Of a DNA stretch of 64,000 nt, positions 1 through 9,151 are shown piece after piece. The position numbers and the translations under genes are program-made. Position 1 is the stretch's first letter. Each line of letters opens with the position of its first letter. Source of the stretch: Tichowtungia aerotolerans (lineage in GTDB: Bacteria; Verrucomicrobiota; Kiritimatiellia; Kiritimatiellales; Tichowtungiaceae); the NCBI RefSeq assembly GCF_009905215.1, contig NZ_CP047593.1:1988900-2052899 (forward strand). The letters are read 5' to 3'. Under the pieces are notes generated by a model that was given only the letters and a program-made list of their open reading frames with translations, was not told where the DNA came from and did not search any database.

Positions 1-1020
1 ATCATTCGCGATGAATGGGCGCCGAACCTGCAGTTTGTGGATCGCTATGAAGCAATTCTGGAAAACCCCGAAATCGAGTGGGTAATGATCGGATCATGGA
101 ACTGTTTTCATGCGCAACAGGCGGTTGCCGCATTCAGAGCGGGGAAGCATGTGTTCTGCGAAAAGCCGCTGGCGACGACGTTCGAAGACTGCGTGGCAAT
201 GCGCAATGCGTGGAAAGAGAGCGGGCGGCAGTTTGTGATTGGGTTTACGCTGCGTTATTCCCCGCACTACCGGAAAATCAAAGAGCTGGTTTCTTCAGGT
301 GTGATCGGAGATCTGGTCAGTTTTGAATTTAATGAAACCATTTCGTTTGATCACGGCGGCTACATTATGGGCGGCTGGCGCGGCGACCGCGCCAAGGCGG
401 GAACGCACCTGCTGGAAAAATGCTCGCACGATATCGACATCGTGAACTGGATTGTCGGCGCTCCGGTTGCGCGGGTGGCATCCTTTGGCGGCCTCGACTT
501 TTTTGTTTCGGAAAACGAAAAGAAGATGGAGCGGATTGGAAATTCGCCGGACGGGAAACCGGCATATATGGCGCATGTCGGCGGAAGAATGAAAAATCCG
601 TTTACGGCCGACAAAAGTATCATCGATAATCAGGTGGTGATTCTGGAGTATAAAAACGGGGTTCGCGCTACGTTCCATGCCAACTGCAATGCGGCGATTC
701 TCGAGCGCAGGATGTATCTGTGCGGAACCGAAGGAGCGCTGCGTGCGGATGTCATCTGTGGAGAAATCGAAGTGCAGCGAATCGGGTACGATACCGACCT
801 TGAGGTGTTTGATACGAATACGGCCGACAGTCATGGTGGTGGCGACGATGTGCTGGGCAAAGAACTTCTCGACTGCATGATCGACGGGGCGGAGCCCGGT
901 TCCAATCTGGAGGACGGGTTTCTGGCAGCGATCACCTGTTTTGCGATTGATGATTCGATGGGCAATCGGGCCGTGGTGGATTTGTTGCCGTATTGGAACA
1001 GGGCGGGGATTGAATTTTAA
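1..1020 (+). CDS. Gfo/Idh/MocA family oxidoreductase (5' truncated by window edge)
   Basis: NAD(P)-dependent sugar or inositol dehydrogenase-like protein. The reading frame is open to base 1 with no stop, so the true start and the N-terminal GxGxxG dinucleotide-binding loop lie outside the window. Visible family marks are the CEKPLATT segment (the conserved EKP lysine), the GFTLRYSPHYRKIKELV helix that follows it, and the later alpha/beta domain with HLLEKCSHDIDIVNWI, which includes the usual catalytic-type histidine. Cytoplasmic. It is 26 bp upstream of an SSF symporter on the same strand and is probably co-transcribed with it, which suggests oxidation or epimerisation of an imported sugar. 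The substrate cannot be read from the sequence. Confidence 0.9.
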   Translation: MIRDEWAPNLQFVDRYEAILENPEIEWVMIGSWNCFHAQQAVAAFRAGKHVFCEKPLATTFEDCVAMRNAWKESGRQFVIGFTLRYSPHYRKIKELVSSGVIGDLVSFEFNETISFDHGGYIMGGWRGDRAKAGTHLLEKCSHDIDIVNWIVGAPVARVASFGGLDFFVSENEKKMERIGNSPDGKPAYMAHVGGRMKNPFTADKSIIDNQVVILEYKNGVRATFHANCNAAILERRMYLCGTEGALRADVICGEIEVQRIGYDTDLEVFDTNTADSHGGGDDVLGKELLDCMIDGAEPGSNLEDGFLAAITCFAIDDSMGNRAVVDLLPYWNRAGIEF

Positions 1021-1046
1021 CGAATGGCTGGAATGAGAGTGCGGCA

Positions 1047-2621
1047 ATGAGTCTGAGTTGGATTGATATTTTAGTACTAGTGGTTTATTTCGCGCTGACG
1101 CTGGGAATCGGTGCCTGGTTTTCCCGAAAGAACACCAGTACGGAGGAATATTTTCTGGGTGGTCGGTCGTTCCCCGGCTGGGCGTTGGGGTTGAGTCTGG
1201 TGGGAACCTGCATGAGTTCTGTGACGTTTCTTTCCCATCCGGCCGATGCGTTTAAGACCTCTCTGATTCGCCTCACGATTGCGTTTAGTTTTCCGCTGGT
1301 TGCGCTGTTCGGAGCGTATGTGCTGCTTCCGTTTTTTCGGCGAGGAACTATTTCGTCGGCCTATGAATATCTGGCGCAGCGGTTCGGGCGCTCTGTGTCC
1401 TGTTATGCCGCCTGCATTTTCTTTCTGATCCAGATCATTCGCGTGAGCACGATCCTCTATTTGATTTCACTGCTGATTCATACGGTGACCGGTATGGACT
1501 TCGTGACCTGTCTTCTTGTCGCTGGTGGCGTGACCGCGCTTTACACCGTCAGCGGCGGTTTCGACGCGGTGATCTGGACGGATGTAATGCAGACGCTGAC
1601 GCTGATTTCAGGTTCTTTCATTATGATTGGGCTGATTATTTTCAAAACTGACGGCGGGTTCGCATCGTTGATTCAGGCGGCATTGGACCATGGCAAACTA
1701 TCGCTGGTTAAGGACATCAGCGCCGTGACCGGTCAGCTTGAGCCGATCGGCGGCGGTTTTTCTCTAGGCGAAAAAACGTTTGCGATGCTTTTGATCATGG
1801 GTGTGGTTCAGTTTATGAACAGTCAGTTCGACCAGACCAGTATTCAGCGCTGGTGTTCCGCTAAGTCACCCAAAGAGGCGCGCAAGGCGATTCTGGTGCT
1901 GGCGTTCAGCGCGGTTCCGATCTGGGCAAGCTTCATGTTCGCCGGAACCATGCTCTGGGCTTACTTCTATTTCAATCCGGACCCGGCTGTTAGCGAGATG
2001 CTTTCCGGGGTGCGGAAGGCCGAAGAGATCGTTCCGTATTTTGTGGTGCACTACATGCCGGTTGGGTTGTCGGGGCTGGTGATTGCCGGGGCACTGGCGG
2101 CGGCAATGTCTTCGCTCAGTTCCAGTATCAACGCGGCCAGTATGGTTTGGGTGAATGACATCTATAAACCGTACCTGGTTAAGCTGCAGAGCGATAAACA
2201 TTATTTGAAGGTCGGATTCTTGGCATCGACCGTGGTTTCTCTGCTGATGCTGCTCGGCGCCTGGCTGTTTTATAAAGCTGATGCAAAAACGCTGAATGAT
2301 CTGGGGTGGATTCTTTCCAGCGTCTGTGGCGGCGGCATGGTGGGAATTTTCTTTCTGGGTGTATTTTCTCGTCGAGGTGACTATCGTGCGATCTGGACAG
2401 CCTTGCTTGTGAACGCATTGGTGACCTCCTATATCCTGCTGGACAGTCGCGGTGTGGTTCCCGGTCCGCTGTCCCTTTCTATTGATCTTTATTATGCGGC
2501 ACTGATCGGAAACGTGCTGACGTTCATTATTGCCTGGTTGAGCAGCTTTGTTTTCAAGAGCAGGGTGGAGGATTTGACCAACCTGACGGTCTGGGATCAG
2601 GATGGCTGTCCGCTGGTTTAA
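1047..2621 (+). CDS. SSF-family sodium:solute symporter
   Basis: Inner-membrane sodium-coupled transporter of 524 residues with about 13 hydrophobic segments. The N-terminus (DILVLVVYFALTLGIGAWFS, then NTSTEEYFLGGRSFPGW) is the SSF signature region, and the AAAMSSLSSSINAASMVW stretch near residue 350 is the conserved SSF helix with the sodium-site serines. It is a very close paralogue of the symporter at 39349: both carry CMSSVTFLSHPADAFKT-type segments and end in TNLTVWDQ-x-x-x-PLV. A more distant copy lies at 18739. The neighbours (oxidoreductase upstream, sialidase-fold protein downstream) suggest a sugar or sugar acid as substrate. Confidence 0.93.
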   Translation: MSLSWIDILVLVVYFALTLGIGAWFSRKNTSTEEYFLGGRSFPGWALGLSLVGTCMSSVTFLSHPADAFKTSLIRLTIAFSFPLVALFGAYVLLPFFRRGTISSAYEYLAQRFGRSVSCYAACIFFLIQIIRVSTILYLISLLIHTVTGMDFVTCLLVAGGVTALYTVSGGFDAVIWTDVMQTLTLISGSFIMIGLIIFKTDGGFASLIQAALDHGKLSLVKDISAVTGQLEPIGGGFSLGEKTFAMLLIMGVVQFMNSQFDQTSIQRWCSAKSPKEARKAILVLAFSAVPIWASFMFAGTMLWAYFYFNPDPAVSEMLSGVRKAEEIVPYFVVHYMPVGLSGLVIAGALAAAMSSLSSSINAASMVWVNDIYKPYLVKLQSDKHYLKVGFLASTVVSLLMLLGAWLFYKADAKTLNDLGWILSSVCGGGMVGIFFLGVFSRRGDYRAIWTALLVNALVTSYILLDSRGVVPGPLSLSIDLYYAALIGNVLTFIIAWLSSFVFKSRVEDLTNLTVWDQDGCPLV

Positions 2622-2643
2622 ACAATTATCTGAAAGAATGACT

Positions 2644-3861
2644 ATGGCTGATGTGTTTAAAAAAACCGTTTTAATATGGGGAATGATCGTCCTTTCGTGT
2701 CTGGCCGGAGAGCGTCGGCGGGTTCAGTTGCCTGACCCGAATGCTCCAATTCGGGTGAGTTCGGAACTGTTGAAAAAAGCCGACGATGCCACGTGGGGGC
2801 TTCCTGAAATTCCGGGAGTGGAATTGAAAACGGTTTATCGCGCAAATCCCGAGACGGGAACATTTGTGAATCATCCACAGCTTGCTTTTTTTAAGGGCCG
2901 AATGTATGTCGGGTTTCAGCTTTGTCCTTCAAACGAAGATTCGAATGATTCTGTTGCGGTGTACAGCAGCAGTGTGGATTTGAAGACATGGACGGCGCCC
3001 GAAGTGATCGGGCCGCCAGCGGAGGGAAATTATTTTCGTGCCAGTGTCGGCTGGATGCAGGATGAGAAAAATCTATATGCACTGGTTCTGCGCCGAGACG
3101 AGATCGGTACTGTCAATGAAACTGAGTATCGGGTGACGTCGGACGGGAAGACCTGGTCTGATTTGGAGGTATTGGTTCCGGATATGATGGGCTCTGCCGG
3201 GGCGCGGCCAATTACGCCGGGAGGGCGTTTTCTGCTGTCCGGGCATGGGGATCGTGAACGGAACGGGGCCGTACAGTATGAAACCGTTTTTTATTATCAT
3301 GACGGTGATGATTTATCCAAAGGCTGGGTGAGAAGTGACTCGTCACATGAGATTCTGAAATACGGCAGTTCGGACAGGGTGATGTCCCGGGGAATTGAGG
3401 CGGACTGGTTTAGGCGTCCGGACGGCGTGCTCGTACAGGTCCAGCGTGACGTTGTCAGAAGCGGCTATGTGATGGCTTGTGTCAGTGATGATCAGGGAGC
3501 GACCTGGGGTCACCCATTTCTGACCGATATTCCCGATTCCTCCAATATGCAGTGTGCCGGGAACCTTCCGGATGGCACCTGTTACATGATTACAACGCCG
3601 GGGCCGGTTCATGTCCCCAATGATAATTTGCAGCCGCGTATGCCGCTGGTTTTGTGGTTGAGCCGGGACGGCACTGTTTTCGATCGGGCATTTTTGATTC
3701 GTTCGACGCCGCCGGTGCGGCGGTATGAGGGGAAAAGTAAGACAGCAGGGTATAGTTACGTCGGCGCGCTGGCGCATGAGGAATTTTTATACATCACCTA
3801 TGCAACCAATAAAGAAGATGTTGAAATTTCATGTGTTCCTTTGGTCGGCTTGTATGATTAA
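2644..3861 (+). CDS. Secreted sialidase-fold (BNR/Asp-box) protein
   Basis: Predicted exported beta-propeller of the sialidase superfamily, about 405 residues. Asp-box motifs (SxDxGxTW type) are visible as TSDGKTWSD and SDDQGATWG, with a degenerate one at SSVDLKTWT. I chose the ATG at 2644 because GAAAG lies eight bases before it and the N-terminus then reads as a signal sequence (KKTVLIWGMIVLSCLAG, possibly a lipoprotein with VLSC). An upstream in-frame ATG at 2602 overlaps the symporter end and adds 14 residues; one at 2638 is also possible. The fold is shared by GH33 sialidases and other exo-glycosidases, so the substrate is not fixed. Confidence 0.8.
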   Translation: MADVFKKTVLIWGMIVLSCLAGERRRVQLPDPNAPIRVSSELLKKADDATWGLPEIPGVELKTVYRANPETGTFVNHPQLAFFKGRMYVGFQLCPSNEDSNDSVAVYSSSVDLKTWTAPEVIGPPAEGNYFRASVGWMQDEKNLYALVLRRDEIGTVNETEYRVTSDGKTWSDLEVLVPDMMGSAGARPITPGGRFLLSGHGDRERNGAVQYETVFYYHDGDDLSKGWVRSDSSHEILKYGSSDRVMSRGIEADWFRRPDGVLVQVQRDVVRSGYVMACVSDDQGATWGHPFLTDIPDSSNMQCAGNLPDGTCYMITTPGPVHVPNDNLQPRMPLVLWLSRDGTVFDRAFLIRSTPPVRRYEGKSKTAGYSYVGALAHEEFLYITYATNKEDVEISCVPLVGLYD

Positions 3862-4069
3862 AAGGAGATTCTTGAAGGTTTGTGAGGATTTTAAAGTTAA
3901 ATATTTTGAAATTTCAAAAAAATATTTCAAATTAGAATTGAAATTGCAGAGTGTTTTTTTTATAAACGAGCCAACAGAGAATAAATATGGTAAATGGGCA
4001 GGTCGGTGTTTTGAGGGGATCTGCCGCTTGGTTTGAAGATCGATAAAAGCAATCAGGAAGGAGACTGAG
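3862..4069. other. AT-rich intergenic region before the LamG genes
   Basis: About 200 bases rich in A+T, unlike the flanking genes. It holds an imperfect dyad around 3900-3935 (AAATATTTTGAAA followed by TTTCAAAAAAATATTT). It may contain a promoter for the LamG genes or end the upstream transcript; no clear operator of the type found at 17628 was seen. Confidence 0.4.
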
Positions 4070-5836
4070 ATGAGAAACTTATGTGCAACTGTTTTGACAG
4101 TTTTGTTTGCGTTCACTTCGGCATATTCAGCATTGGTGGCGCACTGGGATTTCAGTGATCAGACGTATAACGATCAGATCGGCAGCTTGAACGGCAGTGC
4201 CGTCGGAACCGTTTCAATTGTTCCTTCCGGCAATTACCGCTTTGATTACGCTCTCCAGACGACCGCTTCGGCTAATAACGCAAATTATTTGAATATCGGC
4301 AATATTGGTTCGCTGGGGATTTACACCAACAGTTTTACGCTGTCGTATTGGTTCAAGGCCAGCCAGGCAACCGTGGACGCCGGGTCCGGCGAGGTATGGG
4401 AAAGCTACTCAGGAAACTCTTCTGTTGGCTATGAAGGGATTCAGTCTGTCTTGCGCAAAACCAGTCAGTCCAGTGCCGGTAAGTTGTACTCTGTCGTTGC
4501 GGAAAACGGCACCACGTCAACTGCGCTGCTGAACAATGGGGTTCTGGCGGATGACAACTGGCATTGGATTGTCATTCGCTACGACGGCGCCACAGATGAG
4601 CTGAAGTATTTTGAGGACGGGGTGCACATTGCGTATCGTGACCAGACCCGCATTGCGTCGCTGGCCACAGAGGCTGCCCGGGATGCCCGTTTGGGGGATG
4701 GCTTCGGCGGTCTGATTGCTGACGTGCGGATTTATGATGCCGCGTTGTCTTTCACAACGGATGCAAACAGTGTCGTGACAGGCGGTGAGTTGAGCGAGTT
4801 TTATTCAGGTCTGCCCGCCGCGTTGGTAGCCCACTGGAATTTCGATGGGGAATCCTACGAAGACCGTGTGGGAAGCAATGATGGTCAGCCGCTTGGAGCC
4901 TGTTCGATTGTTCCTTCCGGAAATGGATACTTCACAAATGCTGTTCAAACCGGATCGACTCGCAATTCCGATGTTTTCAATGTGGGCACATTGGCAAATC
5001 TGAATCTGTCCACCAATGGTTTTACGCTGTCCTATTGGATTAAGCATGACCCGTTTGTGAATGCCGCAGGATTTGTTGATGTCTTTGAGAGTAATGCCCA
5101 GAGCATGGGAATGCGCACGACATTGCGAGCGAGTAATATTTCCAGTCCCAACCGGGCTTACACCTCAATTGAGGGGCTTGATGGTGCGGACGAGCTTCTG
5201 AACGGGGGAACCATGGCGGATGGCGAGTGGCACTGGGTTGTGATTCGCTATGACGGTGAGACCGATACGGCGCACTATTTTGAGGATGGACATTTTTATG
5301 ATACAGAAGTCGGTATCTTTACTCTGACCGATGGAGCCCGGAAGGTTTATATCGGAAACGGCTTTGATGGCCTGATTGGCGATATCCGCATCTATAACGG
5401 TCCGCTGAGCTACACGCTGAATGATTCCAATGATATCGTGGGCGGTGAACTGGATGCGATTAACGTTCCTGTTACGGATGACGTAGATGACGATGGCATT
5501 CCCAACACCTGGGAAGAGCTCTATTTCGGTAACTTGACTGGGGCCGTGCCGGGAGATGATCCGGATGCGGACGGCCATAATAACGAGGCTGAATATATTG
5601 CCGGCAGCGATCCGACCGATCCGGCCTCTTATTTCGCTGCGTATTTCAAAGCCGACTCCTCCCTGGAGTGGAATGCGGTTTCCGGACGCGTTTATTCGAT
5701 TTACTGGAGTTCTGATCTGATCAGCGGCTTCCAGTGTCTGGAAAGTAATGTGGTTTGGACCGGTTCCAACTTTGTTGATGCAGCCCACAGTGCTGATTCG
5801 CAAGGGTTTTACCGGGTGGATGTGCGGTTCGAGTAA
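4070..5836 (+). CDS. Secreted double-LamG protein with calcium-type repeat and C-terminal domain
   Basis: Extracellular or surface protein of 588 residues. A signal peptide (residues 1-20, ending FTSAYSA) is followed by two concanavalin-A-like LamG domains, about 24-240 and 252-465, each starting with LVAHWDF or LVAHWNF and containing WHWIVIRYDG-type strands. A thrombospondin-3/EF-type calcium segment (DVDDDGIPNTWEE, then DDPDADGHNNEAEY) comes next, and a 65-residue C-terminal domain ends in FYRVDVRFE. AGGAAGGAGA before the ATG fixes the start. It is 36 bp upstream of a clear paralogue at 5873 and likely binds carbohydrate. No catalytic domain is apparent. Confidence 0.88.
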   Translation: MRNLCATVLTVLFAFTSAYSALVAHWDFSDQTYNDQIGSLNGSAVGTVSIVPSGNYRFDYALQTTASANNANYLNIGNIGSLGIYTNSFTLSYWFKASQATVDAGSGEVWESYSGNSSVGYEGIQSVLRKTSQSSAGKLYSVVAENGTTSTALLNNGVLADDNWHWIVIRYDGATDELKYFEDGVHIAYRDQTRIASLATEAARDARLGDGFGGLIADVRIYDAALSFTTDANSVVTGGELSEFYSGLPAALVAHWNFDGESYEDRVGSNDGQPLGACSIVPSGNGYFTNAVQTGSTRNSDVFNVGTLANLNLSTNGFTLSYWIKHDPFVNAAGFVDVFESNAQSMGMRTTLRASNISSPNRAYTSIEGLDGADELLNGGTMADGEWHWVVIRYDGETDTAHYFEDGHFYDTEVGIFTLTDGARKVYIGNGFDGLIGDIRIYNGPLSYTLNDSNDIVGGELDAINVPVTDDVDDDGIPNTWEELYFGNLTGAVPGDDPDADGHNNEAEYIAGSDPTDPASYFAAYFKADSSLEWNAVSGRVYSIYWSSDLISGFQCLESNVVWTGSNFVDAAHSADSQGFYRVDVRFE

Positions 5837-5872
5837 GGCCGCTGAAGCCGGAAGCTTGTTGAATTTTAAAGG

Positions 5873-8800
5873 ATGAAGAAGCAGATGAAGAGAGTGTGTG
5901 CGGGTCTGATGGTTTTCGTTGCGGCGGCATTGCCGTCGTATGCGGGACTGGTGGCGTGGTGGGATTTCAGCGACGGGACGTATCGTGCTCGGGCCGGAGC
6001 TCTGGATGGGGTTGCTGTTGGAACGGTTTCCGTTGTAGACGTGACCGATTCGGCTGTACCTTTTGAGAAGGCCCTGAGAACAGCAGCTTCCGGTAATAAT
6101 GAGAATTACCTGAATATCGGCAATATCGGTTCGTTGGGAATTTACTCAAACAGCTTTACCTTGTCGTATTGGGTTAAGGCCAGCCAGGCTACGGTGGATG
6201 CCGGGTCGGGTGAGGTCTGGGAGAGCTATTCGGGAAGTTCCGCCTCTGGCTATGAGGGAATTCAGTCAGTTCTTCGTAAATCGTCGCAGTCCAATGCCGG
6301 CAAGTTGTATACCGTGGTTGCTGAAAACGGCACAACCTCAACCAAGCTGCTGAATCATGGCATTTTGACGAATGATCAGTGGCATTGGATTGTGATTCGC
6401 TACGATGGCGCAACAGATGAGCTGAAATATTTTGAGGATGGGGTGCATGTTGTCTATCGCGATGAGATCCGCATTGCTACCTTGGCAACCCAGCTCGAGC
6501 GGGATGCTCGACTGGGAGATGGGTTCGGCGGGCTGATCGCGGATGTTCGGATTTATGACACTGCTCTTTCTTTTTCAACCGATGACTTCGGAGCGGTAAT
6601 TAGTGGGGAGCTCAGTGAGGTTCCGCTGAAGCCGGAGCCTCCTGCGCCGCCTCCACCGGCAAAGTTGGTGGGTCATTGGGATTTCAGCGATGGGGCATAC
6701 GATGATTTAGTGGGAAGCAACGAAGGCGATCCACGTGGGATTTATTCGATTGTTCCATCGGGAAATGAATATTTCGCGAATGCGATTGAAATTGGGCCGA
6801 CACGCAATATCGATTATTTCAATGTCGGAACGTTGGAAAACCTCAATATAGGAACCAACAGTTTTACCGTGTCGTATTGGGTGAAACATGCCGCCTTCAC
6901 CAATGTCAATGGGTATGTCAACACGTTTGAAAGCAAGCAAGGCGGGATGGGGATAACCACCGTGCTGCGCGCGAGTAATATTTCCAATCCGAACCGGGCT
7001 TATACCACCATGGAAAGTTTGGATGGCACGGACGGCCTGCTGAACGGAGGAACTGTTGCGGATGGTGCATGGCACTGGATTGTTATTCGCTATGACGGCG
7101 AGACAGATACCGCGGATTATTTTGAAGACGGTCATCTGTATGATACGGAGACCGGAATTTTTTCTCTAACCGACGGACTGCGCAAAGTATTTATCGGAAA
7201 TGGCCTGGATGGTCAGATGGGCGACATTCGCATTTATAATGGTGCTTTGAGTTATACCTTGGATGGAACCGGTGATGTCGTTGGAGGCCAGTTGGCCACT
7301 GTTACGGAAAACTGGGGCGTTGAGTATGCTGTCTGTCCGTCGGATTATCAATTGTATCCCCGTGACCGGGCCACCGATACGGCGGTTGTTCAAATCAGCG
7401 GAGCGGTAAGCAACGGTGCTGTGTCTTCTGTTTTGTTACGTGTTTTTCGGGATGACGTGTTGAGCAGTACGGCGACCCAGTCTCTGGTGTTCGTGGATGG
7501 GGCCGCTCCGTTTGCGTTCGACACCACGATTGCTGCCGAGACGAATAACTATGATTTTGAAATCCTGCTTTCAAAAGACGGCCAGGAAAACCTGGTGCGG
7601 CGCGTCGAGGATGTGGTGGCGGGAGATGTGTTTGTTATTCAGGGCCAGTCCAATGCGGATGCTCGTCTGTATGACGGATCGGCCAGTGAAAACGAAAGCC
7701 CGTTTATTCGCACCTTCGGAATGAACAGCGACGTCGCTGAGGTGACCGAAACAACTCGGAAGTGGTTTTTAGCCAAGGGTGACGGAAGCCGCGGCATTCC
7801 AGGCGGGGTCGGGCAGTGGGGACTGCGCATGGCGCGGCTGTTGGTCGATGAGTATCAGGTGCCGGTGGCCATTCTTAACGGTGCGCATGGCGGGCGGCCC
7901 ATTGATTTTTTCCAGCGCAACGACGCGATGGCGAAGGATTTGAATACAAACTACGGCCGGTTGCTCTACCGGGCGCAAGCGGCCGGCGTGGCCGATGCGA
8001 TCCGCTCGATTCTGTGGTATCAGGGTGAATCCGATCAAGGAGACGGCGACGTCCATGAAACCGGTTTTGTTGCGCTGTATACTGACTGGAAAGAAGATTA
8101 CCCGTCGGTTGAACGGTTTTACATTCATCAGGTTCGCGTTGGGTGTGGTGTGGACAAGAATGATGTGGACCTGCGTGATCGGCAGCGCTGCCTGCCGGAT
8201 ACCTATCCGGACATGACGGTTATGTCGACGACCGGGGTTAACGGGCATGAGGGTTGTCACTATTTTTATGAAACCGGATATAAGGAAATCGGGAATCATA
8301 TCGCGGCGCTTGTCGCGGTTGACCTGTACGGTTCAGCCAATACGGCGAATGTAACGGCTCCCAATGTCGATTATGTTTATTTCAGCAAACCGACCTGCGA
8401 TGAGATTACGGTTGTGGTGCGTAAGCCGGAGGACCTGTTAACCTTTGATGCCGCTGCTTCTGCGGATTTTCTGCTGGAAGGTTCGCCGGTCGCGGTGACA
8501 AACGGAGTCATCGGGGCGAACAATACAATGGTTCTGTCGCTGGACGGCGATGCGTCCGGTGCGACCGGCCTGTCTTATACCGGGCATAGCTATGACGGCG
8601 CCTGGGTGACGAATGCCGCCGGTGTCGGCCTGTTGACATTCTATAATGTTCCGGTTCGGAAAGGCGATTCCGACAATGACGGGCTTGCGGATGAGTGGGA
8701 GGCGCATTTTTTCGGTGATGCAATGGGTGCGTCGCCCAATGAGGATTCGGATTCGGACGGACAGAGCAACCTGCAGGAATATATCGCCGGCTGTGATCCG

Positions 8801-9022
8801 ACCAGTTCGAACTCATTTTTTTCGGCTCGCTTAAGTTCTGACTGTGTCCTCGGTTGGAATGAGGTTTCCGGGCGGGTTTATTCGGTCTATTGGACATCCA
8901 ACCTGCTTGGCGGGTTCCAATGCTTGGAAAGCAATATTCCCTGGACGGGTTCCGGGTTTGTCGATGCGGCGCATCATGCGGAGCCGCTGGGATTTTACCG
9001 GGTTGAGGTTCAGCTTCAATAA
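5873..9022 (+). CDS. Secreted double-LamG protein with sialate O-acetylesterase (SASA) domain
   Basis: A 1049-residue exported multidomain protein: signal peptide (to about residue 24), LamG 1 (about 25-245), a proline-rich linker (PEPPAPPPP), LamG 2 (about 262-475), a linker, then a SASA/CE6-like SGNH esterase domain. The esterase has the serine block GQSNA near residue 590 and WYQGESD near residue 714; the expected C-terminal histidine may be in GCHYFYETGY. A calcium-type segment (SDNDGLADEWE) and the same C-terminal domain as the 4070 protein follow. The LamG halves align with the 4070 protein at high DNA similarity, so this gene looks like a duplicate with an esterase inserted. Probable role: binding and de-acetylating an extracellular glycan. 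Confidence 0.87.
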   Translation: MKKQMKRVCAGLMVFVAAALPSYAGLVAWWDFSDGTYRARAGALDGVAVGTVSVVDVTDSAVPFEKALRTAASGNNENYLNIGNIGSLGIYSNSFTLSYWVKASQATVDAGSGEVWESYSGSSASGYEGIQSVLRKSSQSNAGKLYTVVAENGTTSTKLLNHGILTNDQWHWIVIRYDGATDELKYFEDGVHVVYRDEIRIATLATQLERDARLGDGFGGLIADVRIYDTALSFSTDDFGAVISGELSEVPLKPEPPAPPPPAKLVGHWDFSDGAYDDLVGSNEGDPRGIYSIVPSGNEYFANAIEIGPTRNIDYFNVGTLENLNIGTNSFTVSYWVKHAAFTNVNGYVNTFESKQGGMGITTVLRASNISNPNRAYTTMESLDGTDGLLNGGTVADGAWHWIVIRYDGETDTADYFEDGHLYDTETGIFSLTDGLRKVFIGNGLDGQMGDIRIYNGALSYTLDGTGDVVGGQLATVTENWGVEYAVCPSDYQLYPRDRATDTAVVQISGAVSNGAVSSVLLRVFRDDVLSSTATQSLVFVDGAAPFAFDTTIAAETNNYDFEILLSKDGQENLVRRVEDVVAGDVFVIQGQSNADARLYDGSASENESPFIRTFGMNSDVAEVTETTRKWFLAKGDGSRGIPGGVGQWGLRMARLLVDEYQVPVAILNGAHGGRPIDFFQRNDAMAKDLNTNYGRLLYRAQAAGVADAIRSILWYQGESDQGDGDVHETGFVALYTDWKEDYPSVERFYIHQVRVGCGVDKNDVDLRDRQRCLPDTYPDMTVMSTTGVNGHEGCHYFYETGYKEIGNHIAALVAVDLYGSANTANVTAPNVDYVYFSKPTCDEITVVVRKPEDLLTFDAAASADFLLEGSPVAVTNGVIGANNTMVLSLDGDASGATGLSYTGHSYDGAWVTNAAGVGLLTFYNVPVRKGDSDNDGLADEWEAHFFGDAMGASPNEDSDSDGQSNLQEYIAGCDPTSSNSFFSARLSSDCVLGWNEVSGRVYSVYWTSNLLGGFQCLESNIPWTGSGFVDAAHHAEPLGFYRVEVQLQ
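8925..8939. repeat. TTCCAA-N3-TTGGAA palindrome, copy 1
   Basis: Perfect copy (spacer TGC) inside the C-terminal domain of the 5873 protein, encoding part of GFQCLES. The related position in the 4070 gene (5729) is an imperfect copy. Confidence 0.9.
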
Positions 9023-9151
9023 CCCGTACGAATTTGTTCGGTGCGCCATGTCTATTATTCTCCAGGAACATTGTGCTGCAGTGGTCGTGATGTAGGCATT
9101 CAATATGGAGCTTAGGACGTGTGGATTGTTTGGGCGATAGGGTTAAAGATC

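Noticed and set aside
9040-9118. A possible extra operator copy upstream of the glycosidase-like gene
   Set aside because: Only short pieces (TTGTGCTG, GGCATTC) resemble the consensus and they are not in register with the other copies.
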